A DNA stretch of 64,000 nucleotides from Streptomyces kaniharaensis (GTDB taxonomy: Bacteria; Actinomycetota; Actinomycetes; Streptomycetales; Streptomycetaceae). Position numbers and translations under genes: made by a program. This document shows, piece by piece, positions 44,927 through 53,170 of this stretch; position 1 is the stretch's first letter, and each line of letters opens with the position of its first letter. The DNA lies in contig NZ_WBOF01000003.1 of the NCBI RefSeq assembly GCF_009569385.1, positions 1 to 64,000 on the forward strand, given 5' to 3'. The notes below the pieces were generated by a model. The model had not been told where the DNA came from. It did not search any database and saw only the letters and a program-made list of their open reading frames with translations.

Positions 44927-45742
44927 TTGCGGCGTGGAACACGCCTGTTTACTGTACTCGCGGTGTTGACCTGGCTCACGGCCGGCGCCCCGGCCGGCGC
45001 GTCAGCCGACGCGGTGAAGAAGAAGGGCGTGAGTGCCTGGAACTTCACCCGCGTCACCCAGGCAATGGCGGACGCCAAGGTCAGCTGGTTCTACACCTGG
45101 TCCTCGGACCGGCAGCAGATCAGGCCGCCGGCCGGCGTCGAGTTCGTGCCCATGATCTGGGGTGCGGCCTCGGTGACCGACGCACAACTCAACACGGCCA
45201 AGCAGGGGGGCAAGACCCTGCTCGGCTTCAACGAACCCGACCTGCCAGGGCAGGCCGACATGAGCGCGGGCCAGGCCCTCGATCTCTGGCCCCGGCTCCA
45301 GTCGACAGGGATGCGGCTGGGGGCGCCCGCGGTGGCGAGCGGTGGCGACCTTGCGGGCGGCTGGCTCGACCAGTTCATGAAGGGCGCCGCCGACCGTCAC
45401 TACAAGGTCGACTTCATCCCGCTGCACTGGTACGGCTCGGACTTTCGTGCCGACGCCGCGACCGCTCAGCTGCGGAGCTACCTTCAGGCCACCTACGAAC
45501 GCTACAAGAAGCCGATCTGGCTCACCGAGTACGCCCTGATCGACTTCTCGAGCGGCACCCCGCGGTATCCGACGCCGCAACAGCAGGCCGCGTTCGTGAC
45601 GAAGTCGGCTGCCATGCTGCAGGGGCTGCCCTTCATCGAACGCTATGCGTGGTTCACGCTCTCCGCGGACCGCGGCGGCACCGGTCTCTACAACGGGGCG
45701 ACGCCCAACCAGGTGGGTGCGGCCTACCGGGCGGCCGGCTGA
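44927..45742 (+). CDS. Secreted GH128 beta-1,3-glucanase
   Basis: This 271-residue protein has a signal peptide (VLTWLTAGAPAGASA) and a single GH128 (Asl1-like) barrel: KGVSAWNFTRVTQAMADAKV, TLLGFNEPDLPGQADM with the acid/base Glu, FIPLHWYG, and KPIWLTEYALIDFS with the nucleophile Glu. The start is TTG 44927, set by GGGAGG 6 nt upstream and the length of the signal peptide; no ATG or GTG fits. GH128 enzymes cut beta-1,3-glucan. It lies 50 bp after the thaumatin-like gene in the same direction, completing a chitin-plus-glucan-degrading set. Confidence 0.92.
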   Translation: MRRGTRLFTVLAVLTWLTAGAPAGASADAVKKKGVSAWNFTRVTQAMADAKVSWFYTWSSDRQQIRPPAGVEFVPMIWGAASVTDAQLNTAKQGGKTLLGFNEPDLPGQADMSAGQALDLWPRLQSTGMRLGAPAVASGGDLAGGWLDQFMKGAADRHYKVDFIPLHWYGSDFRADAATAQLRSYLQATYERYKKPIWLTEYALIDFSSGTPRYPTPQQQAAFVTKSAAMLQGLPFIERYAWFTLSADRGGTGLYNGATPNQVGAAYRAAG

Positions 45743-45791
45743 GCGCTCCCTCATCACCAGTCAGAAACAGACGAAAACGAGGTAGGACACA

Positions 45792-46090
45792 TGGCCAGGC
45801 GAATACCGCACGTCCCACTGGCATCTACAACGCCCTGGAGGTTCGGCGTCTGCCGGATGGGACAGTCGAGGCCAACGATTCGGAGGACCTGTATTGGGCC
45901 CGTACCGCACCACCGCCGTGGCTGACCGCACAGGACGTGGTGGAGAAGGGTGGCCTGCGGAGTCGGGAGATCAACATAGACGCCGGCTGGTACGACAGCT
46001 GCGGCTTCCGCCTCGTCGTTCTGGACCCCGACTGGGAGCATGAGCGTGCCGGTAAGCTCGCTCTCCTGGGCGGCCTAGCGGCCTCCCGGG
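45792..46090 (+). pseudogene. Hypothetical protein remnant
   Basis: ATG 45792 has a fair ribosome binding site, but its frame is not the protein-like one. The frame reading TGIYNALEVRRLPDGTVEAN, DSEDLYWARTAPPPWLTAQD and INIDAGWYDSCGFRLVVLDP has no start codon, as if one base were lost near 45810. The end runs into a zinc-ribbon family fragment. No family recognised. Confidence 0.5.
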
Positions 46091-46104
46091 CGGCGGGTCC
46101 ACTG

Positions 46105-46200
46105 TTCTTTAGGCGGCCCGGTCGTTCGGCTTGTCCAACGCCTCGATGAGGCAGTGCCGTCCGGGGGCAGCCGAAGCGCCACAAGGCGCCGCACGCCGGA
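46105..46200 (-). pseudogene. CxxC zinc-ribbon family, copy 5, short fragment
   Basis: The minus strand reads GASAAPGRHCLIEALDKPND and RAA, matching the SGRHSLIEALENPNNRAA segment of copies 1 and 2 with several changes. Only about 30 codons remain. Confidence 0.55.
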
Positions 46201-46224
46201 ACAGCTCCTGCCGGCCCGGCCCCG

Positions 46225-47343
46225 TCAGACCGGCTTGCGCGCCAGCAGTCGGTACGCGTCGGTCACGCGGGCACGGGGCGGGAGCAGGCGGGTGAGGTGG
46301 TCGGCCAGGGCCGCGGCGATCAGGAGCGGTGCCATGGCGCCCAGCGCCGCGACGCGGACGGCGGTCCGGAGGCGTGTCGAAGCCACCGGACGCCACGGGG
46401 CGTCCTCCGGAGGCGCCGTGTTGAACATCAGCAGGCCGGCAGCCGTCTGGAGGCTGAGCGGGCCGTCGAAGAAACAGCGTTCCTCGGCGATCACCGTGAA
46501 GCCCAGCTCCTCCACGTACCGGCGCAGATTCGGCAGAGGAACCAGGTGCAGGTGCTGCGGCTGGAACCACGGGTTCCACCAGCGGCCGAGGAGGCGGCCG
46601 TAGCGGCATTCGGGGTCGGGCACTTCGATGAAGAGGTGGCCTCCGGGGCGGACGACCCGCGCCGCGGCGTCCAGTTCCCGCTGGGGGACGACGGAGTGCT
46701 CCAGGTAGTGCTGCATGCTGACCATGTCGTAGCCGTCGGCCAGTGTGGGGGCGAGTTCGGGGAAGAGGCCGCGGTAGCCGAGACGGATCCGGCCCTGGCG
46801 CTCCGCCAGTTCCACGCCGTCGCCACGGTCGAGGCCGTCGAAGGCGGTGCCGGGAAACGTGGCGGCGGCCGTCTCGCAGAAGTGTCCGTGTCCGGTGCCC
46901 ACGTCGAGCCAGGTTCTGGGGGCCGCGTGGCGGGCCACGAACTCCGCGCGCCGCCGGTAGGCCCGTTGCTGGCCCGCGAAGGCTTCCTTGGCCCTGGCCT
47001 CCCAGAAGCCGTCGTAGAAGTCGCGGTAGTAGAAGGCCAGTCCGTCCTCGTTGAGCTGGGGATTCTGGAAGACGTGGCGGCAGTCGGCGCAGCGGTCCAG
47101 GGTGAAGGAGCCCGCCTTCCGCTGGATCAAATCACCGGTTTGGAGGAGAAATTCCAGTCGGAACGACCCGCACCAAGGGCAGGTGTCCCGGCGCGGATGC
47201 AGGAACCGGCCCACTCCGTCCGCCAACGCGGCCCGGTAGAAGGCTCGTTGCTCCACGGTGGGGGCGGATGGAGGGAACAGCATCAGGCGGAGCATCGCCC
47301 CGGTCCCGGGATCAGTCCTGCGGAATTCCGCGCGCGTCCGCAT
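46225..47343 (-). CDS. SAM-dependent methyltransferase with N-terminal zinc ribbon
   Basis: This 372-residue protein has a zinc ribbon (CPWCGSFRLE and DRCADCRHVFQNP, about residues 55-95), then a class I methyltransferase domain (RTWLDVGTGHGHFCETAA, YDMVSMQHYLEHSVVPQREL, VVRPGGHLFIEVPDPEC). A C-terminal amphipathic/hydrophobic helix follows (AALGAMAPLLIAAALADHLT). The layout resembles methyltransferases of sugar and antibiotic pathways that bind a substrate through the ribbon. ATG 47343 has GGAG about 8 nt upstream; ATG 47295 is possible. It stands alone, so the substrate is unknown. Confidence 0.85.
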   Translation of the reverse strand: MRTRAEFRRTDPGTGAMLRLMLFPPSAPTVEQRAFYRAALADGVGRFLHPRRDTCPWCGSFRLEFLLQTGDLIQRKAGSFTLDRCADCRHVFQNPQLNEDGLAFYYRDFYDGFWEARAKEAFAGQQRAYRRRAEFVARHAAPRTWLDVGTGHGHFCETAAATFPGTAFDGLDRGDGVELAERQGRIRLGYRGLFPELAPTLADGYDMVSMQHYLEHSVVPQRELDAAARVVRPGGHLFIEVPDPECRYGRLLGRWWNPWFQPQHLHLVPLPNLRRYVEELGFTVIAEERCFFDGPLSLQTAAGLLMFNTAPPEDAPWRPVASTRLRTAVRVAALGAMAPLLIAAALADHLTRLLPPRARVTDAYRLLARKPV

Positions 47344-47369
47344 GCGCCAGCTCCGAGTGTCGGTACGAG

Positions 47370-47645
47370 TTAGGAGAAGTACACCGCCATCCCGATCACG
47401 AACATACCGCGAACCGTCTCCCACGCCGGATACGTGATCAGCCAGATCGACGCCGCGTCCCCGATGCCTGACGACCGGCACCCACGGGCAGCGGAACGAG
47501 CTCGGCGATCCGGAACAGCGACGCGAACCAGCTGTCGTGCTCGAGGCCGGCATGAACCAAGGCGCGGGCCATCAGCTCGTCCGGCGTGCGGCGGAGGCCG
47601 AGCTTCGCCTCCAGGTCGGTGATGACCGCCCGGCAGTGCCGGGGA
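47370..47645 (-). pseudogene. Decayed hypothetical gene
   Basis: The minus strand reads DLEAKLGLRRTPDELMARAL, HAGLEHDSWFASLFRIAELV in one frame and SIWLITYPAWETVRGMFVIG in another, as if one gene were broken by a frameshift near 47465. No family recognised; its composition suits an accessory-element gene. Confidence 0.4.
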
Positions 47646-47649
47646 CGGC

Positions 47650-48010
47650 ACGGACCCGGCACTGGCTGCGGACCTTCGTCGAACGCCACCGCCCCGCTGT
47701 CCGCGCCGAGGAGACCGCGGCGCAGCTGGCTGGCCTGCGCCCGGCTGTGGGAGCAGGCGGGCCCGGACGGGCCGGGGCCGGACGTGGGAGCGGCGTTGGC
47801 GGGCGTTCCCACGGCTGCTGGTGGTCCTGGCTGGCACCGGCGCGGCCCAGGCGCGCTCGGTGGTGGCGGATCCGCGGCTGGCCGCCGAGGAGAACCCGGC
47901 CACCGCCGAGCTGCTCGCCACTGTCCCGGCCGGCGCCGCCCGCATCGAGGACCTCATCCAGCGCCGCAACGGCCGCACCGATCTGGCACCCGCTCAACGA
48001 CCGGGGCGGA
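47650..48010 (+). pseudogene. Replication-relaxation-like protein, 3' fragment
   Basis: Plus-strand pieces in shifting frames read RHWLRTFVERHRPAVRAEET, LLVVLAGTGAAQARSVVADP, RLAAEENPATAELLATVPAG and WHPLND. These are in the order found at the C-terminal end of replication-relaxation proteins of actinobacterial plasmids and integrative elements. Two or more frame changes are needed. A related fragment occurs at 60040-60350. Confidence 0.45.
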
Positions 48011-48247
48011 CGGCCGTGCGGGTGAACGGAGCTGTAGACGGCGGGCGGGAACGGCGAAGGGGCGGCCCGAGGGGGGTGGCCCGCCCTACGGCGCCGCCCG
48101 GCTGACACCGCCGGGCGCCCCGGCACACCCGCACCTTCCCCGCTCCCCGCCGCAACGAGAATCGACGCCGAGCCCGGCGGCCCACCGACCACGCGCACGT
48201 GATGTGGCTCACATGGAACTCCGCGCGGCCAGCGGACAGGGGAGGAC

Positions 48248-48886
48248 ATGGAACTGTCACAACGGGCGCGCCTGCGCGCCGGGGACCAGGGCGCACTCGG
48301 CGAGGTCTTCGACGCGCACGCCCAGGCCGTGTACGCATACGCGCTGCGCACCCTGGCGGACTGGGCGGCCGCCGAGGACGTGGTGTCACTGACCTTCCTG
48401 GAGGCCTGGCGCCTGCGCGCCAAACTGCACGAGGGCGACGACGACCTTCGCCCATGGGTCTTCGGGATCGCCACCAACGTGCTGCGCAACACCGCGCGGG
48501 CGGCCCGGCGCCACCGGGCGGCGATGGCGCGCCTGGCCGAGCGCGAGGCCGTACCGGACTTCGCCGACGAACTGGTCTCCCGGATCGACGACGGCGCCCA
48601 ACTGGCCGCCGCGCGCCGCGCACTGCCCGCGCTGCGCCGTTCCGAGCGCGAGGTGTTCCGGCTCTGCGTGTGGGTGGGGCTCGACTACGCGTCGGCGGCC
48701 GAGGCGCTCGGCGTCCCGGTGGGCACCGTGCGCTCGCGCCTGTCCCGGGCACGGGCCCGGCTGCGCGCGCTCGCCGAGAACGAGCTGCACGAGCCGGCGA
48801 AATGCCGGGAACCCGCTCCCGCCACCGGACAGGTACGGGGTGGCGGCTTCGAAGCCGCCCGGTCGTTGCAGGAGGAGACCCGATGA
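48248..48886 (+). CDS. RNA polymerase sigma factor, ECF type
   Basis: This 212-residue sigma factor has region 2 (FDAHAQAVYAYALRTLADWA, AAEDVVSLTFLEAWRLRAKL) and region 4 (ALPALRRSEREVFRLCVWVG, ALGVPVGTVRSRLSRARARL). A 30-residue C-terminal tail extends beyond region 4. ATG 48248 follows GGGGAGGA. Its stop overlaps the start of the next gene, a CU044_5270-family membrane protein, a frequent actinobacterial pairing in which the second protein is thought to act with the sigma factor. Confidence 0.92.
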   Translation: MELSQRARLRAGDQGALGEVFDAHAQAVYAYALRTLADWAAAEDVVSLTFLEAWRLRAKLHEGDDDLRPWVFGIATNVLRNTARAARRHRAAMARLAEREAVPDFADELVSRIDDGAQLAAARRALPALRRSEREVFRLCVWVGLDYASAAEALGVPVGTVRSRLSRARARLRALAENELHEPAKCREPAPATGQVRGGGFEAARSLQEETR

Positions 48887-49944
48887 ACAACTCGCCCGAG
48901 ATGCTCCCCGCCGGCCGCCAACGGTTCCTGAAGGAGCATCTGATGAGTGAGATCGCCGCCGAGACGAACGCAGCGCGGCCGCGGCGCAGGCTGGTGTGGA
49001 CGGTCGCCGCCCCGCTGGCGGTCGGCGCGCTGGCGGCCGTCACCGTGGTGTCCATCCCGGACCGCGACCACGGCGACGCCGCCCCCGCGGCGCCGACCCT
49101 GTCGGCCTCGTCCGCCCCGGCCACCCCCACCCCGTCCGCGTCGCCCACCCCGTCGGCCACGCCCGCGCCCGAGCCGACCGACGCCGCGGGCCTGCTCGCC
49201 CGCGCCGCGAAGGCCGCCGCGAGCAGCCCCGACCCCGGGGCCAGGGCCACCCAGTTCGTCTACCGGCGGGAGATCCAGGACGGCGCCCGCGAGACCAAGC
49301 ACGAACGCAAGTCGTGGTTCCCGGTCGACGGCAAGTCCGGCGGCCTGATCCTGGACCCGACGATGGGCAACGGACGCAGTCCGTGGCCCGCCAGGCTGTC
49401 GGACGTCCCCGGCGCCCCGCGAACGGCGAGCTTCGACGCCCCGACCTACAAGTTCGTCGCCTCCCTGCCCACCGACCCGCAGCAGCTCCTGCAGCAACTG
49501 CTCTCCTTCGACCGCGCCAAGCGGGTGTCGGGGATGCCGATGACCCCGAAGATGTACAACCAGTTCGCCTTCGGGGACGTCCAGATGATCTTCCAGAACA
49601 TCGCGGCGCCGCCCACCGTCGCGGGAGCGCTCATGGAGGCGGCCGCGAAGATCCCGGGCACGGCCGTGGTCGCCGACGAGGCGGACGCGGCAGGTCGGCA
49701 CGGCGTCGCGGTGGTCGGCACCAACGGCACCATGCGCGTGGCCCTGATCTTCGACAAGACCACCGGCGCCTTCCTCGGCGTGCGCGAGGTCCTCCTCTCC
49801 GACCTCCCGCCCGCCGGCCCCGACGGCCTCCCGCCCGCGGGCAACCCGTCCCCGGGCGCCGGCGACGGCAAGGGCTTCGACTACGCCTCGGCCATCCTCA
49901 CCTCGACCATCGTCGACAAACTGGAGGCCGAGCCCAGCAACTGA
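48883..49944 (+). CDS. CU044_5270 family protein
   Basis: This 353-residue protein has a cytoplasmic N terminus (MLPAGRQRFLKEHLMSEI), one membrane helix (RLVWTVAAPLAVGALAAVTV), a Pro/Ser/Thr linker and an extracellular domain. The domain carries ATQFVYRREIQDGARETKHE, DPQQLLQQLLSF, QMIFQNIAAPPTVAGALMEA and GALMEAAAKIPG, all diagnostic of the CU044_5270 family. ATGA overlap with the sigma gene implies coupled expression and probably a shared pathway. Function in the family is unproven; an anti-sigma or envelope-sensing role is suggested by topology. Confidence 0.92.
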   Translation: MNNSPEMLPAGRQRFLKEHLMSEIAAETNAARPRRRLVWTVAAPLAVGALAAVTVVSIPDRDHGDAAPAAPTLSASSAPATPTPSASPTPSATPAPEPTDAAGLLARAAKAAASSPDPGARATQFVYRREIQDGARETKHERKSWFPVDGKSGGLILDPTMGNGRSPWPARLSDVPGAPRTASFDAPTYKFVASLPTDPQQLLQQLLSFDRAKRVSGMPMTPKMYNQFAFGDVQMIFQNIAAPPTVAGALMEAAAKIPGTAVVADEADAAGRHGVAVVGTNGTMRVALIFDKTTGAFLGVREVLLSDLPPAGPDGLPPAGNPSPGAGDGKGFDYASAILTSTIVDKLEAEPSN

Positions 49945-50015
49945 CCCGACCCACCGGCGGTAGGAGACGCGGAAGCCCGCCGACGACGTCTCGTACCGCC
50001 TGAGCAGCCGGCGCA

Positions 50016-50050
50016 GCTCGGAGGCAGCCACGGGGGTGCTGCCTCCGAGC
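50016..50050. terminator. Hairpin after the CU044_5270 gene
   Basis: A perfect 13-bp stem (50016-50028 with 50038-50050) and 9-nt loop, about 70 bp past the stop. The same stretch also reads as a short minus-strand protein-like segment (ASELRRLLRRYETSSAGFRV), perhaps a remnant. Confidence 0.7.
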
Positions 50051-50167
50051 TCCGCCCAGCCACCCGGGCCGTTCCCGGTCTTGGTGATCCGGGTGTCAAC
50101 CCCGGCTTCGACAGTTGGACGGTGCGTTGCTCGATCGTGTGCGGGTGCCGATCGTGACCTGCCTCGG

Positions 50168-50578
50168 TCACGCCTGGCCTGTGGTGGGCGGCGGACTCTC
50201 GGGCCACACTTCGAACGCCTGTGAAACCCCCGCCGGCGCTCCGGCACGGAAACGGGAGCGGATCAGCGCCTCAACCTTGACCACGGCATCGGCTCTGCCG
50301 CCGAGCTCCACTTTCACCGGGCCGGCACCAGCATGTGCGAGGGCAACCGGCCGTGTGGCGGGTTCTGGGATCGGCGCCGACGTATCCACCTGCCAGCGGG
50401 TGCGGACCACCCGATCGGCGGGTGAGACGTAGTCCCCGGCCGTGCCAGGACTCGGGACAGCGATCAGCCTGAACGACTGGCCCACCACGTCGGCGACCAC
50501 GTTCGCCACGGGTAGCGCACCGGCGATGGTCATGTGCACCATCGCACTCGGTTCCCGTGAGGGGCTGGCACCGGTCAT
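50168..50578 (-). CDS. Hypothetical protein
   Basis: This 136-residue protein from ATG 50578 has a strong ribosome binding site (GGAGGAG, about 5 nt). It reads MVHMTIAGALPVANVVADVV, SPADRVVRTRWQVDTSAPIP and VELGGRADAVVKVEALIRSR, a soluble alpha/beta pattern without known motifs. The last third is Pro/Ala-rich. Nothing adjacent suggests a role; family not recognised. Confidence 0.6.
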   Translation of the reverse strand: MTGASPSREPSAMVHMTIAGALPVANVVADVVGQSFRLIAVPSPGTAGDYVSPADRVVRTRWQVDTSAPIPEPATRPVALAHAGAGPVKVELGGRADAVVKVEALIRSRFRAGAPAGVSQAFEVWPESPPPTTGQA

Positions 50579-50810
50579 CGCTCTCCTCCGTGGTCGGTTC
50601 CTCTCCCAGGGTCTGCCGGTGCCAGGTCTGCCGCATCCAGGCAGTGGGGAATCTCAGCCCCGCGCACAGCGGCTGGCGGCACGACGTCGGCCGAGGCGCG
50701 TGCGGTGTGGGCGCAACAGCCACGCCGCCGCGTGTCTTTCTCGGTGCCCCGGCCACGGGATCCCCTGCGGTTCGGCATTTTGGTCTTTAGCCGGACTCTG
50801 GTGGCTCTGG

Positions 50811-51749
50811 TCACCATGCGTTGATGACCGGCGCGTCGGGTTCATGCTGCCGCCATGCCTCGTTGAGGCGCGCGAGCCGGTCCGCGGCGGCGATGCCGCG
50901 CAGGGACGCGACCTTGCCGTCGCTGACTTCGAACGCCACGGCGCCCACGACCCGGTCGTCGACCACGGCGAGGACCGCCGGGGAGCCGTTGACCAGCGCG
51001 ATGTGCATCGCGAGGGAACCGCCGGCCAGCCGCCGCTTCGCCGGAGTCGGCTTGAAGCCGGCCCGCACGTAGGAGGCGATGCGCTCGCGCGACTGGTAGC
51101 GCAGCAGCCGCCTGGCCAGCCCGGCGCCGTCCGAGACTGCGGTCGCGTCGGCGGTGAGCATCGCCACCAGCCGATCGGTGCGCCCCGACATGGCGGCGGC
51201 GAGGAACTCCTCGACGACCCGGCGCGCGGACGCGGGGTCCACCTCGTCGCCGCGGCGGCGTTCGGCGACGACCCGGCGGCGGGCCCGGTGGGCGTGCTGC
51301 TGGCTCGCAGCCTCGGTGATGTCGAGGATCCCGGCGATCTCGGCGTGGGGGTACGAGAAGGCCTCGCGCAGGACGTAGACGGCCCGCTCGACCGGCGAGA
51401 GGCGCTCCATGAGGGTCAGTACGGCCAAGGACACCGATTCGCGCTGCTCGAAGGTATCGGCAGGGCCGAGCATCGGGTCGCCCTCCAGGAGCGGCTCGGG
51501 CAGCCAGTCTCCGACAGCGCGCTCATGGCGCGCCTGCGCCGAGCGGAGCCGGTCGAGGCAGAGATTGGTGACGACCTTGGTCAGCCACGCCTGCGGCACC
51601 TCGATGCGTTCCCGGTCCGCGGCCTGCCAGCGCAGGAACGCGTCCTGCACGGCGTCCTCGGCGTCGGCCGCCGAGCCGAGCAGACGGTACGCGAGCGAGG
51701 CCAGCCGGCCCCGGCTGGCCTCGAACCGATCGATGGCTGCGCTGTCCAT
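50811..51749 (-). CDS. sigJ: ECF41-type sigma factor (SigJ family)
   Basis: This 312-residue sigma factor has region 2 (ASLAYRLLGSAADAEDAVQD), region 4 (LSPVERAVYVLREAFSYPHA, EIAGILDITEAASQQHAHRA) and a C-terminal SnoaL-like domain (FLAAAMSGRTDRLVAMLTAD, AVLAVVDDRVVGAVAFEVSD). Fused SnoaL-like tails that tune activity instead of a separate anti-sigma define the ECF41/SigJ group. The gene follows a FAD oxidoreductase by 10 bp on the same strand, the usual partner arrangement, and probably autoregulates the operon. Confidence 0.93.
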   Translation of the reverse strand: MDSAAIDRFEASRGRLASLAYRLLGSAADAEDAVQDAFLRWQAADRERIEVPQAWLTKVVTNLCLDRLRSAQARHERAVGDWLPEPLLEGDPMLGPADTFEQRESVSLAVLTLMERLSPVERAVYVLREAFSYPHAEIAGILDITEAASQQHAHRARRRVVAERRRGDEVDPASARRVVEEFLAAAMSGRTDRLVAMLTADATAVSDGAGLARRLLRYQSRERIASYVRAGFKPTPAKRRLAGGSLAMHIALVNGSPAVLAVVDDRVVGAVAFEVSDGKVASLRGIAAADRLARLNEAWRQHEPDAPVINAW

Positions 51750-51759
51750 GCGGAGCAGC

Positions 51760-52950
51760 CTATGCGGCGACCTTCACACCGGGCCGGTCAGACGCGGTGG
51801 CCAGGCGGCGCTTGCGCTTGGGCATGCCGAATGTCGGGTGGGCGATGCTCCACCCGGCCCCCTTGAGGACGCCCGACTTGAGCCACGCGGCGGTCCGGCC
51901 GCCCAGGTACCAGGACTTCGACCGGACGTCCCCGTCCACCATCTGGAAGATCGCGTCCCGCTGCCCGAGGCTGATGTGGTTGCCGTGGTACTTCAGCCCG
52001 GTGGTCGGGACCTCGCTGCCCGTCAGGCGCGCGATGATCGCGGCGGTCGCCTGCATGTTGGTGTAGCCGGCCGAGGCGCAGGACATCGGCAGCGGCCGGC
52101 CGTTCTCGCCGATCGCGTACGCGCAGTCACCGGCGGCGTAGACGTCGGGGTGCGAGACCGAGCGCATGGTGCGGTCGACGACGATCTGGCCGGTCTCGGC
52201 GACCTCGAGGCCGCTGGCGGCCGCGATGGGGTGCACGGCGAACCCGGCCGACCACACGGTCACGTCGGCCGGGATGGACCTGCCGCCGGCGGCGATCGCC
52301 CGCGTCGGCTCGACGGCTTCGATGCCCGTGTGCTCGTGGACGGTGATGCCGAGTCGGTCGAACGCCCGGCGCAGGTGACGGCGGGCCTTCGGGGAGAGCC
52401 ATGCGCCCAGCTCGCCGCGGGCAGCGAGCGCGACCGAGAGGTCGGACCGGGACTCGGCGAACTCGGTGGCGGTCTCGATGCCGGTCAGCCCTTCGCCGAC
52501 GACCAGCACGGTGCCGCCCTCGCCCAGGCCGGCCAGGCGCTCGCGCAGACGCAGCGCCGAGGCCCGGCCGGTCACATCGAAGGCGTACTCGGCCACGCCG
52601 GGGACGCCATGGTGGGCGACCGAGCTGCCGAGCGCATAGAGAAGCGTGTCGTACGCGAGCTCACCGTCGCCGTCCTCGCCGGTCACGGCAACGGTCCTGC
52701 GCTCGGGGTCGACGCCGGTGACGCGTGCCAGGCGCAGCCGCACCCCGGTGCCCGCGAATACGTCGGCGAGCATGCGGAACGCGAGATCCTGGCCGATCGC
52801 GAGCTGGTGGAGCCGCATCCGCTCAACGAAGTCGGGCACGGCGTTGACGACGGTGATCTCGGTGTCGGCGGGCGAGAGCCGGCGGGCCAGGTTCCCGGCG
52901 GCGAAGGCCCCGGCGTATCCGGCGCCGAGTACGACGATGCGGTGCTTCAT
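51760..52950 (-). CDS. FAD/NAD(P)-dependent oxidoreductase, NDH-2-like
   Basis: This 396-residue pyridine nucleotide-disulfide-type oxidoreductase has HRIVVLGAGYAGAFAAGNLA (FAD site), GTVLVVGEGLTGIETATEFA (NAD site) and HPDVYAAGDCAYAIGENGRP (C-terminal FAD motif). It lacks a long membrane tail, but the RKRR-rich end is basic. ATG 52950 has CAGGAG 8 nt upstream. As first gene of the operon with the ECF41 sigma factor it is the expected sigma target; such proteins are linked to redox or envelope stress in ECF41 systems, substrate unknown. Confidence 0.92.
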   Translation of the reverse strand: MKHRIVVLGAGYAGAFAAGNLARRLSPADTEITVVNAVPDFVERMRLHQLAIGQDLAFRMLADVFAGTGVRLRLARVTGVDPERRTVAVTGEDGDGELAYDTLLYALGSSVAHHGVPGVAEYAFDVTGRASALRLRERLAGLGEGGTVLVVGEGLTGIETATEFAESRSDLSVALAARGELGAWLSPKARRHLRRAFDRLGITVHEHTGIEAVEPTRAIAAGGRSIPADVTVWSAGFAVHPIAAASGLEVAETGQIVVDRTMRSVSHPDVYAAGDCAYAIGENGRPLPMSCASAGYTNMQATAAIIARLTGSEVPTTGLKYHGNHISLGQRDAIFQMVDGDVRSKSWYLGGRTAAWLKSGVLKGAGWSIAHPTFGMPKRKRRLATASDRPGVKVAA

Positions 52951-53055
52951 GGCGTTGCTCCTGTCTCGTTCGCGTGCCCCTTGAACGAGACGGCGCCCCG
53001 ATTGCTGACAAGAGCCGGACGTGACGCGGGTCACCTGACCATGACGGGCGGCTGA

Positions 53056-53087
53056 GCCTCCGACAGGCGCGTGGGCCTGTCGGAGGC
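53056..53087. terminator. Terminator after the SDR gene
   Basis: A perfect 13-bp stem GCCTCCGACAGGC / GCCTGTCGGAGGC with a 6-nt loop, between the SDR stop and the promoter region of the oxidoreductase-sigJ operon. Confidence 0.8.
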
Positions 53088-53170
53088 AGTCGAAACGGGT
53101 CGGCGTCACACAACCCGCCAACCGAGGCGCTCAGTGCCCGACCTGTGACTGAGCTCTTCACTTGGCGGAT

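Noticed and set aside
52989-53010. Definite ECF41 promoter for the oxidoreductase-sigJ operon
   Set aside because: TGTCA and CGTC blocks occur on the minus strand, but their spacing looks shorter than I expect for the group, so it is not listed as a feature.
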